From assembly GCF_030063475.1 (NCBI RefSeq), contig NZ_JASIRT010000002.1, forward strand, positions 124,001-188,000: DNA of 64,000 bases, given 5' to 3'. Under the pieces are notes generated by a model, which saw only the letters and a list, made by a program, of their open reading frames with translations, was not told the origin of the DNA and made no database searches. Each line of letters opens with the position of its first letter. The stretch's first letter is position 1. The translations under genes and the position numbers were made by a program. This stretch comes from Roseomonas sp. E05 (GTDB taxonomy: Bacteria; Pseudomonadota; Alphaproteobacteria; Acetobacterales; Acetobacteraceae). Shown here one piece after another: positions 36,767 through 44,059 of this stretch.

Positions 36767-37953
36767 CGCATTCCTCCCGAAACAGGGCGCGGCGCACGGG
36801 CGGAGAGGGTCTCGACCAGGGCGCGCAGGCTGTCGATGTTGTGGACCGGGCGATGCTCATGCACCAGGGGGAGCATGACACGGATGCCCTGCGAGCGCGG
36901 CTGGAATCCGGCGAAACGCAGCAGCGGGTTCAGCCAGACCAGCCGGCGGCAGGAGTTGCGCAGCCGCTCGGTGGCGGCGCCGAGCCGCGCCAGCTCCTCT
37001 GCGCCGCCGCGCTCCAGCCCGTCGGTGATCAGCAGCACCACCGCACCCTGGCCGAGCACGCGGCGGGACCATTGCTTGTTGAACAGGTCGAGCGCCTCGC
37101 CGATGCGGGTGCCGCCGGACCAGTCCGGCACGATATGGCTGACCATCTCGAAGGCCATCTCCGGGTCGCGGTGGCGGAGCTGGCGGGTGATGTTGGTCAG
37201 CCGCGTGCCGAACAGGAAGCTCGCCACACGGTCGCGCTCGTTGGTCACGGCATGCAGGAAGTGCAGCAGGATCTGCGCGTAGCGCGCCATGCTGCCGGAG
37301 ATGTCGCAGATCACCACCAGCGGCGGCGGGCGGACCACCCGCTGGCTGCGGCGCAGCTCCAGGATCTCGCCGCCCTGGCGCAGGCTGGCGCGCAGCGTGG
37401 CGCGCAGATCCGCCCGGCGGCCGGCCGGGTTGGGGCGGAAGCGGCGGGTCGGGCGGGCGTCGAGCGGCAGCACCAGCTTGCGGATCTCGGCCTTGGCGGC
37501 GGCGATTTCCGCGGCGCCCATCGCCTCGAAGTCCATCCTGCGCAGCGCCTCGCTGGCGCTGACGGTCAGGGTGGCGTCGAACTGCCGCTCCTCCCTGGGC
37601 GGCTCAGGCGGGGGCGGCGGGCGGTTGCCGGCCATGGCCTCGGCCAGCCGGCGGCTGCCCGGCCCCGGCTTCGGCGGCGGCTTGCCGGCCTGCATCGCCT
37701 CCATGGCGGCGGCATGCTTCCCCGCGTCGGGGTCGCGCCAGTAGATCAGGAAGGCATGGTCGAAGATCTCGCCATGCTCGCGCCGGCGCACCAGCGTCGC
37801 GCGCAGGGCGGCGCGCACCTCCTGGCGGTTGCCGATATCCACCAGCGTCAGCGCCTCGGCGGAAGCCAGCATCTCGGCCGGGCCGACCGGCAGGCCGGCG
37901 CGGCGCAGCAGGCGGCCGAAACCGAGCAGGTTGGCGGCGAGCGCCCCGCTCAT
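36763..37953 (-). CDS. coxE: CoxE-like VWA-domain protein
   Basis: A 396-residue protein with an N-terminal CoxE helical region, a Pro-rich linker (KPPPKPGPGSRR, PPPPEPPREER) and a C-terminal von Willebrand A domain. The MIDAS motif is CDISGSMARYA (DxSxS), followed by WSGGTRIGEALDLF. In Oligotropha CoxE works with the AAA ATPase CoxD to build the [CuSMoO2] centre of CO dehydrogenase. It sits next to coxD in the canonical order. Confidence 0.9.
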   Translation of the reverse strand: MSGALAANLLGFGRLLRRAGLPVGPAEMLASAEALTLVDIGNRQEVRAALRATLVRRREHGEIFDHAFLIYWRDPDAGKHAAAMEAMQAGKPPPKPGPGSRRLAEAMAGNRPPPPPEPPREERQFDATLTVSASEALRRMDFEAMGAAEIAAAKAEIRKLVLPLDARPTRRFRPNPAGRRADLRATLRASLRQGGEILELRRSQRVVRPPPLVVICDISGSMARYAQILLHFLHAVTNERDRVASFLFGTRLTNITRQLRHRDPEMAFEMVSHIVPDWSGGTRIGEALDLFNKQWSRRVLGQGAVVLLITDGLERGGAEELARLGAATERLRNSCRRLVWLNPLLRFAGFQPRSQGIRVMLPLVHEHRPVHNIDSLRALVETLSARAPRPVSGGMR

Positions 37954-37987
37954 GGCGCGCGCGCTGACCGTCTCGGAAGGCGCCGCA

Positions 37988-38920
37988 TCAGAACGGCATG
38001 GCCGGCCGCGGCGCCGCGGCTTCCTTGGCCACCTCGACCAGCCGTGCCGCCTCGGCGCCGCGCAGCTTGGCGATGTCGTCCTGGTACTTCAGCAGGGCGC
38101 CGATGGTCTCCTCCACCAGCGCCGGCTCCAGCTCCTTCGCGTCCAGCGCGCGCAGGGCGGCGGCCCAGTCGATGGTCTCGGCCACGCCGGGATATTTGAA
38201 GAAGTCGCCGGAGCGCAGCGCCTGCACGAAGGCCACCACCTGCGCCGACAGCGTCTCGGAAAGCCCGGGATGCCGGCTGGCCAGGATGGCCCGCTCGCGC
38301 GCCGCGTCCGGGTAGTCCACCCACTGGTAGAGGCAGCGGCGGCGGATGGCGTCATGCACCTCCCGCGTGCGGTTGCTGGTCAGCACCACGATGGGCGGCG
38401 TGTCGGCGTGGATGGTGCCGAGCTCGGGGATGGTGAGCTGGAAATCCGCCAGCACCTCCAGCAGGAAGGCTTCGAAGGGCTCGTCGGCGCGGTCCAGCTC
38501 GTCGATCAGCAGTACCGCCGGCGGGCCGGCGAGGGCGGCCAGCAGCGGCCGTTCCTGCAGGAAGCGGCGGTCATAGATGCCGCGCTCCAGCTCCGCGCGC
38601 CCTTCGGGCGTGTTCGCCGCGCCCGAGGCCTCGGCGAGGCGGATCGCCATCAGCTGCTGGGCGTGGTTCCACTCATAGGCGGCGGCCGAGAGGTCCAGCC
38701 CGTCATAGCACTGCAGCCGCACCAGCCGCCGCCCGAGGCCCGCGGCCAGCACCTTCGCGATCTCCGTCTTGCCGGTGCCGGGCTCGCCCTCCAGGAACAG
38801 CGGCCGGCCCATGACCAGGGCGAGATGGATGGTGGTGGCCAGCGCCCGGTCGGCGACATAGCCCCCGGCCGCGAGCAGGTGTTCGGTCGCCTCGACGGTG
38901 CGGGGGAGCGTGCCGCTCAT
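37988..38920 (-). CDS. coxD: CoxD-like MoxR-type AAA ATPase
   Basis: A 310-residue MoxR-class AAA+ ATPase. Walker A is GEPGTGKTE (45-53), Walker B LLIDELDRAD, sensor 1 VLTSNRTREV; LEVLADFQLTIPE matches the MoxR signature. CoxD acts as a chaperone-like unfoldase needed for sulfuration and copper insertion into CO dehydrogenase. Its partner, CoxE, is the next gene. Confidence 0.92.
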   Translation of the reverse strand: MSGTLPRTVEATEHLLAAGGYVADRALATTIHLALVMGRPLFLEGEPGTGKTEIAKVLAAGLGRRLVRLQCYDGLDLSAAAYEWNHAQQLMAIRLAEASGAANTPEGRAELERGIYDRRFLQERPLLAALAGPPAVLLIDELDRADEPFEAFLLEVLADFQLTIPELGTIHADTPPIVVLTSNRTREVHDAIRRRCLYQWVDYPDAARERAILASRHPGLSETLSAQVVAFVQALRSGDFFKYPGVAETIDWAAALRALDAKELEPALVEETIGALLKYQDDIAKLRGAEAARLVEVAKEAAAPRPAMPF

Positions 38921-38922
38921 GC

Positions 38923-39666
38923 TCAGCCCAGCACGAAAAGCAGGAAGAGGATCACCAGCCAGACCAGCGAGCCGAACCAGAACACCACCGGCAGGCCGAA
39001 GATGTCCCGCGGCAGCATCGAGAAGAGTGAGAGCTGCGGCGGCGAGCCGGGCGAGGAGCCGGGCACGGCGGCCGGCGGCGAGGGGCGCGGACCGGCGGCG
39101 GCGTCCACCTTGGCCACCTCGGGATGCAGCGGACCGGTCTCGCCCAGCACCCTGTCGCCCATGCGCGGGGCGGAGAGGGTGGCGGCGGCCAGGCGCTCCT
39201 CGGCATCGGCGGCGGCCACCGGCTGCACCGCGACATTCTCGGCGAAGCGGGTGAAGAACTGGTCGGCCATGGACTTGGCGGTGCTGTCGATCAGCCGGGC
39301 GCCGAGCTGCGCCATCTTGCCGCCGACCTGCGCCTTCACGGCATAGCGCAGCAGGGTGGCCTGCGGGCCTTCCTCCTCCAGGCTGACATCGGCGCCGCCC
39401 TTGGCGAAGCCCATGGCGCCGCCATTGCCCTCGCCGCTGATCGTGTAGGAGGCGGGCGGGTTGAGGTTGCTGAGCTGCACCTTGCCGGTGAACCGCGCGC
39501 TCATCGGCCCGATCTTCATGGCCACGCGCGCCTGGAAGGCGTCATCGCCCACGCGCTCGACCGACTCGCAGCCGGGAATCGAGGCGCGCAGGATCTCGGG
39601 GTCGTTCAGCCCCTCCCAAACGGTCTGGCGGGGCGCCTCGATACGCCGTTCACCGGTCATCTCCAT
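38923..39666 (-). CDS. coxG: CoxG-like SRPBCC protein with C-terminal membrane anchor
   Basis: A 247-residue protein. The N-terminal SRPBCC/CoxG domain (about 1-150) has IEAPRQTVWEGLNDPEILRASIPGCE and KVQLSNLNPPASYTI. A Pro-rich linker and a final transmembrane helix (about 225-246; VVFWFGSLVWLVILFLLFVL) follow. CoxG anchors CO dehydrogenase to the cytoplasmic membrane. It is the first gene of the leftward operon; its upstream neighbour is divergent, so no structural genes precede it. Confidence 0.9.
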   Translation of the reverse strand: MEMTGERRIEAPRQTVWEGLNDPEILRASIPGCESVERVGDDAFQARVAMKIGPMSARFTGKVQLSNLNPPASYTISGEGNGGAMGFAKGGADVSLEEEGPQATLLRYAVKAQVGGKMAQLGARLIDSTAKSMADQFFTRFAENVAVQPVAAADAEERLAAATLSAPRMGDRVLGETGPLHPEVAKVDAAAGPRPSPPAAVPGSSPGSPPQLSLFSMLPRDIFGLPVVFWFGSLVWLVILFLLFVLG

Positions 39667-39867
39667 GCGGCATTCTCCCTCTCTGCGGGCTGAAGCTAGG
39701 ACGTGCGGGCCTCAGGGGGAAGTCCACCCCCTCCCGAGGAGACCCGGGCGGGCCGCTGCGGGCGGCCGGCCGGGTTGGCGCCCTGGGCAGGGCTGGTGTA
39801 GGGCAGGGACCCGGGAAAACGGACGGCCCCGCCTCCGCGGCGGCTGCGCTGACAAAGAGGAGAGGCC

Positions 39868-41325
39868 ATGCCAGGAGGCGCGTTGCGGCGCTGGGCCGCG
39901 TCGCTGGGGGCGATGCTGCCCGTTCTGTTGGTCGCCGGGCCGGCTCTGGCCGCAACGGGGGAGGAGGCCGCGCCCTCGCTGCTCTGGGGTGTGCCCTTCG
40001 CCGGCATGCTGCTGTCCATCGCGCTGATGCCGCTGCTGGCCGGCCATATCTGGCACCACCACTACGGCAAGATCGCCGCCGGCTGGGCGGCGCTGTTCCT
40101 GGTGCCCTTCGCCGCGCTGCACGGGCCTGACGCCGCCTGGCATGAGTTCACCCACGTGCTGATCGGCGAGTACCTGCCCTTCATCACCCTGCTCCTGGCG
40201 CTCTACACCGCCGGCGGCGGCGTGCTGCTGCGCGGCACCCTGGTGGGCACGCCGGGCGTCAACACGGCGCTGCTCGCGGCCGGCACGGTGCTGGCCAGCA
40301 TCATGGGCACCACCGGCGCCTCGATGGTGCTGATCCGCCCCATGCTGCGGGCCAATGCGGGACGGCGCCGGAAGATGCACAGCTTCGTCTTCTTCATCTT
40401 TCTGGTGAGCAATATCGGCGGCAGCCTGACCCCGCTGGGCGACCCGCCGCTCTATCTGGGCTTCCTGCAGGGCGTCTCCTTCTTCTGGCCGACCGAGCAC
40501 CTGTTCAGCGAGTTCCTGTTCTCCGCGATCCTGCTGCTGGCGGTCTACTGGGTGATGGACAGCTGGCTCTATGCCCGCGAGCGCCGGGAAATCGTCGAGG
40601 AGGCCGCCGAGGAGGCCGCTGAGCACGACCACGTGGCCGACAGCGACCACGAGCCGCTCGGCATCGCCGGCTGGATCAATGTCGGGCTGCTGGCGCTGGT
40701 GGTGGCCGGCGTGCTGATGCAGGGCCTCTGGCTGCCGGGCGAGGTGACGCTGCTCGGCCAGCCGATCGGCCAGGAGCGGATCGCGGCGATGCTGCTCTTC
40801 CTGCTGATCACCGCCGCCTCGGTGCTCTGGACGCCGGCCGGCATCCGCGAGACCAACGGCTTCACCTGGGGCGCCATCCTGGAGGTGGCGAAGCTCTTCG
40901 CCGCCATCTTCCTGACCATGGCGCCGGTGCTGGCCATGCTGAAGGCGGGGCTGGAGGGGCCGCTCGGCGGGCTGGTGGCGATGACCACCGACCCGAACGG
41001 ACAGCCGATCCCCGTGGTCTATTTCTGGCTGACCGGAGGGCTCTCCTCCTTCCTGGACAACGCGCCGACCTACCTCGTCTTCTTCAACCTGGCCGGCGGC
41101 GACGCCGCCCACCTGATGAGCGACGGCGCGCTGACCCTGGCCGCGATCTCCTGCGGCGCGGTGTTCATGGGCGCCAACTCGTATATCGGCAACGCGCCCA
41201 ACTTCATGGTGAAGGCGATCGTCGAGGAGCAGGGCGAGCGGATGCCGAGCTTCTTCGGCTATGTTGGCTGGGCGCTGGTCTTCCTGGTGCCGACCTTCAT
41301 CCTGGTCACCCTGCTGTTCTTCTGA
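39868..41325 (+). CDS. NhaD-like Na+/H+ antiporter (IT superfamily)
   Basis: A 485-residue membrane protein with a cleavable or anchoring N-terminal signal and about 12 transmembrane segments. FVFFIFLVSNIGGSLTPLGDPPLYLGFLQG and SSFLDNAPTYLVFFNLAGGD are the paired family signatures of NhaD/UIT-type transporters. A charged, His-rich cytoplasmic loop (EEAAEEAAEHDHVADSDHE) lies mid-protein. Arsenite or citrate transport are alternatives within the superfamily. An AAGAGGAGAGG ribosome site precedes the ATG. It is 19 bp before prpB and may be cotranscribed with it. Confidence 0.8.
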   Translation: MPGGALRRWAASLGAMLPVLLVAGPALAATGEEAAPSLLWGVPFAGMLLSIALMPLLAGHIWHHHYGKIAAGWAALFLVPFAALHGPDAAWHEFTHVLIGEYLPFITLLLALYTAGGGVLLRGTLVGTPGVNTALLAAGTVLASIMGTTGASMVLIRPMLRANAGRRRKMHSFVFFIFLVSNIGGSLTPLGDPPLYLGFLQGVSFFWPTEHLFSEFLFSAILLLAVYWVMDSWLYARERREIVEEAAEEAAEHDHVADSDHEPLGIAGWINVGLLALVVAGVLMQGLWLPGEVTLLGQPIGQERIAAMLLFLLITAASVLWTPAGIRETNGFTWGAILEVAKLFAAIFLTMAPVLAMLKAGLEGPLGGLVAMTTDPNGQPIPVVYFWLTGGLSSFLDNAPTYLVFFNLAGGDAAHLMSDGALTLAAISCGAVFMGANSYIGNAPNFMVKAIVEEQGERMPSFFGYVGWALVFLVPTFILVTLLFF

Positions 41326-41344
41326 AGCGAGAGAGGATGCGCCC

Positions 41345-42271
41345 ATGCCCTACGTGATCGCCGACGACCTGCCGGACGCCCCCGCCGGTCAGCGCTTCCG
41401 CGCCCTGCTGGAGCGGCCGCAGATCCTGCGCATGCCCGGCGCGCATCTCGGCATCGCCGCGCTGCTGGCCAGGCGGGCCGGCTTCGAGGCGCTCTACATG
41501 TCCGGTGCCGCCATGTCCGCCGCCATGGGCCTGCCCGACCTCGGCATGATCACGGTGGACGACGTCGCCTGGCACATCCGCCAGGTGGCGCGCGCCTCCG
41601 GCCTGCCGGCGCTGGTGGATGGCGACACGGGCTATGGCGAGGCGCTGAACGTCATGCACATGGTCCGCAGCTTCGAGGAGGCGGGTGCCGGGGCGGTCCA
41701 CCTGGAGGACCAGCTGCTGCCGAAGAAGTGCGGCCACCTGAACGACAAGAAGCTGGCCGATGCGCGCGACATGGCAGCCAAGGTCGCCGCCGCCCGCAAG
41801 GCACGCCGGCACCTCTACCTGATCGCCCGCACCGACGCCGCCGCGAGCGAGGGCATCGACGGCGCCGTGGCCCGCGCGAAGCTCTACCTGGAGGCGGGGG
41901 CGGACGCGATCTTCCCCGAGGCGCTGACCAATGCCGAGATGTTCCGTGAGTTCGCCCGCCGCATGCCCGGGGTGAAGTTGCTGGCCAACATGACCGAGTT
42001 CGGCCGCACGCCCTTCTTCACCGCCGAGGAGTTCGAGGCGATGGGATATGCCATGGTGATCTGGCCGGTCAGCCACCTGCGCGTCGCCGCCAAGGCCATG
42101 GAGGAGCTGTACGACGCCATCAACCGCGATGGCGGTACGCAGAACATGCTCTCCCGCATGCAGACCCGGGCCGAGCTCTACGACACCATTGGATATCACG
42201 AGTACGAGGCGTTGGATTCCACGCTGGTGCGGACCGTGGTGCCGCAGGGCATGCCCGACCAAAAGGGGTAA
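41345..42271 (+). CDS. prpB: 2-Methylisocitrate lyase
   Basis: A 308-residue ICL/PEPM-superfamily enzyme. MPGAHLGIAALLARRAGFEALYMSG and the catalytic KKCGH loop (within EDQLLPKKCGHLNDK) are diagnostic of PrpB. LIARTDAAASEGIDGAVARAKLYLEAGAD and FAEALTN-like FPEALTN follow. It splits 2-methylisocitrate to pyruvate and succinate in the methylcitrate cycle. prpC and prpD are not in the window, so oxaloacetate decarboxylase activity or another C-C lyase role is possible. A strong terminator follows. Confidence 0.85.
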   Translation: MPYVIADDLPDAPAGQRFRALLERPQILRMPGAHLGIAALLARRAGFEALYMSGAAMSAAMGLPDLGMITVDDVAWHIRQVARASGLPALVDGDTGYGEALNVMHMVRSFEEAGAGAVHLEDQLLPKKCGHLNDKKLADARDMAAKVAAARKARRHLYLIARTDAAASEGIDGAVARAKLYLEAGADAIFPEALTNAEMFREFARRMPGVKLLANMTEFGRTPFFTAEEFEAMGYAMVIWPVSHLRVAAKAMEELYDAINRDGGTQNMLSRMQTRAELYDTIGYHEYEALDSTLVRTVVPQGMPDQKG

Positions 42272-42340
42272 GTCGCCCCGGCCGTTGCTGATCGGGACGG
42301 GCGCAGGCGCAAAATACGATCACTCCGCGTTATTCGTCCG

Positions 42341-42374
42341 AGCGGCCCCGCCAGCAGATGGCGGGGCCGCTTTT
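42341..42374 (+). terminator. Strong rho-independent terminator after prpB
   Basis: Perfect 13-bp arms AGCGGCCCCGCCA / TGGCGGGGCCGCT with a GCAGA loop, followed by TTTT. It ends the antiporter-prpB unit. Confidence 0.85.
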
Positions 42375-42480
42375 GCGTTGTGGAGCCAGCCACATCCATG
42401 CTTCGCCCGCTGCAACGAAGCCGCTGCCGAGGCTCGTGCGGTCATGTCCGCCGCCGCGCACCCGGCCCGACCCCTCCCGC

Positions 42481-42993
42481 GTGCTGGTGGTCCCGGACCC
42501 GACCCTCTACCCCTGGCGCATCGTGCGGGCGAATGTCGCCCTCGGGCCGGAGGCGCGCGGCCTGCTGAAGCGGCAGGGCCACCGGGCGCAGCAGGCGATC
42601 GACACGGTCGGCCTGACCGGCTTCGAGCAGGCCTATCCGCACCAGCTCTCCGGCGGCATGGCGCAGCGCGTGGCGCTGGCCCGCGCGCTGGTGAACGATC
42701 CGCGGCTGATGCTGCTCGACGAACCCCGGGGCAAGCTGGACAGCCTCACGCGCCTCGCCATGCAGGGAGAACTGGTTCGGCCGTGGCAGCGCTCGGGCAT
42801 GACGGCGCTGCTGGTGACGCATGACGTCGAGGAGGCGCTGATGCTGGCGCAGCGGGTGGTCATCTTCGGGCCACGGCCGGCACGGATTGTCGGCGAGCTG
42901 GTGGTGGACCGGCCGCATCCGCGCCACCGGGATGACCCGCACCTCATCGCCCTGCGCCGCGAGGCGCTGGCCCTGCTCGGGCTTTCCGGCTGA
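42481..42993 (+). pseudogene. Remnant of a nitrate/sulfonate-type ABC transporter ATPase
   Basis: About 170 residues align with the distal two-thirds of NrtD/SsuB-like ATPases: LYPWRIVRANVALG (Q-loop-proximal), the signature QLSGGMAQRVALARAL, Walker B LMLLDEPRGKLDSL, and the switch LLVTHDVEEAL. The Walker A/P-loop region is missing, and the D-loop area reads DEPRGKLDS where DEPFGALDA is usual. No permease or binding-protein gene flanks it. The upstream sequence is the prpB terminator and non-homologous DNA. It is therefore a truncated, probably inactive relic. Confidence 0.75.
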
Positions 42994-43035
42994 AGGCGTT
43001 GCGGGGCAGGGCGCTTCCCGTGCCCCGCGCGACCG

Positions 43036-43854
43036 TCATCGCAGGCCCAAGGCCTCCAGCACGGCGAGGTCCACGCCGCTGCCGGCGGGCAGACCCTCCT
43101 CGGCGCGCAGGGTGGCAAGCGCCGCCAGGCTGCGCCGGCCGATGATGCCGTCAATCGAGCCGTCATAGAGGCCGCGCGCCCGCAGCGCCCTCTGAACGGC
43201 CTTCAGATCCTCCACTTTGGGAGCGAAGGACCCCGGCTCCTCCCAGGGCACGCAGCGCTGCGCGCGCTCCAGCCAGGCGAAGCGGTCCTGCAGCCCCACC
43301 AGTCCGCCATTGATGCGGCGCGTCACGCCGGCGAAGTCCCCCTGGTCGCAAAGCGGGTTGAGGCGCTTCCAGTGCCAGAAGGCACAGGCGACGGCCAGCG
43401 CATGGGCCGGGTCATTGGCAAGATCCGGCCATTCCTCCAGGGGCAGCCCGGCCAGTCCGCCGACCTGCCGGTAGGCGTCCCGTCCGGTGAGCTGGATGTA
43501 GCCCCGGCCGCGGTAACGGAAACCGTCGCCCGGACGGTCATTGCCCATGCGGCCGCCATACACGGCTTCAGCCAGCTTCTCCGGATCGCGCGCATAGGGT
43601 TCGGCGGCGGCAAGGATGGGGAAGCGGCGCGGCCAGACCTGCATCAGTCGTGCCGCCGAATAGCTGAGGCATTCCTCCCGCGCCTGCAGGCCGACGGACT
43701 CGTGGCCGAGCTGCGCGAGGAAGAAGTGGCAGCGTTGCCGGCCCGCATCCAGCCCGCTCCGGCGGAACAGCGCGGCGGCGGTGGTGGCGAAGGCAGCGAG
43801 GTGGTCCGGGTGGGCTTCGGTGTAGAGGCTGCGGAGTTGCGGAAGGGAGAGCAT
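43036..43854 (-). CDS. GH19 endolysin-like muramidase/chitinase with peptidoglycan-binding domain
   Basis: A 272-residue cytoplasmic-looking protein without a signal peptide. The GH19 domain (about 1-195) has FFLAQLGHESVGLQAREE with the catalytic Glu, GDGFRYRGRGYIQLTGRDAY and VTRRINGG. A C-terminal peptidoglycan-binding domain (about 212-270; LKAVQRALRARGLYDGSIDG) follows. It resembles phage endolysins that cut peptidoglycan. No holin, spanin or phage structural genes are nearby. The start at 43854 has a GGAAGGGAGAG-type region in reverse; promoters must be in the AT-rich gap upstream. Confidence 0.82.
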   Translation of the reverse strand: MLSLPQLRSLYTEAHPDHLAAFATTAAALFRRSGLDAGRQRCHFFLAQLGHESVGLQAREECLSYSAARLMQVWPRRFPILAAAEPYARDPEKLAEAVYGGRMGNDRPGDGFRYRGRGYIQLTGRDAYRQVGGLAGLPLEEWPDLANDPAHALAVACAFWHWKRLNPLCDQGDFAGVTRRINGGLVGLQDRFAWLERAQRCVPWEEPGSFAPKVEDLKAVQRALRARGLYDGSIDGIIGRRSLAALATLRAEEGLPAGSGVDLAVLEALGLR

Positions 43855-43865
43855 GGCGGGGCCCC

Positions 43866-43895
43866 TTGGCAGGAATAAGTCTTTATTCCTATAAT
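43866..43895 (+). promoter_or_regulatory. Sigma70-type promoter with internal palindrome, upstream of the PAS-MCP gene
   Basis: TTGGCA (43866-43871) and a perfect TATAAT (43890-43895) are separated by 18 bp. The spacer is filled by the inverted repeat GGAATAA-gtct-TTATTCC (43872-43889), an evident operator candidate. It reads toward the chemoreceptor gene 165 bp downstream. The region 43870-44010 is markedly AT-rich relative to its surroundings. Confidence 0.6.
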
Positions 43896-44059
43896 CTGCC
43901 CAAGGGCGATTTGAAAGGAATTTTTTCCTTAAAAAAAATGCCTGCGGCGGCGCAGGTCTCACCAAGCAGCCACTCACGGCAGCGTGATATTCGGGTTTCC
44001 TTAGGAATTGGAGGCTATTTTGGGAACACCTCAGCCATTCCTCCCAAGGCGAAATCTTG

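Noticed and set aside
39712-41346. A 544-codon open frame on the minus strand opposite the antiporter gene
   Set aside because: Its translation is low-complexity (His/Gln/Arg/Gly-rich) and mirrors the codons of a well-conserved membrane protein on the other strand. It is an antisense shadow of high-GC coding DNA.
42358-42480. The upstream part of the ABC ATPase relic as a true N-terminus
   Set aside because: Its residues (GPLLRCGASHIHASPAATK) show no Walker A and overlap the prpB terminator, so it is not functional coding sequence.
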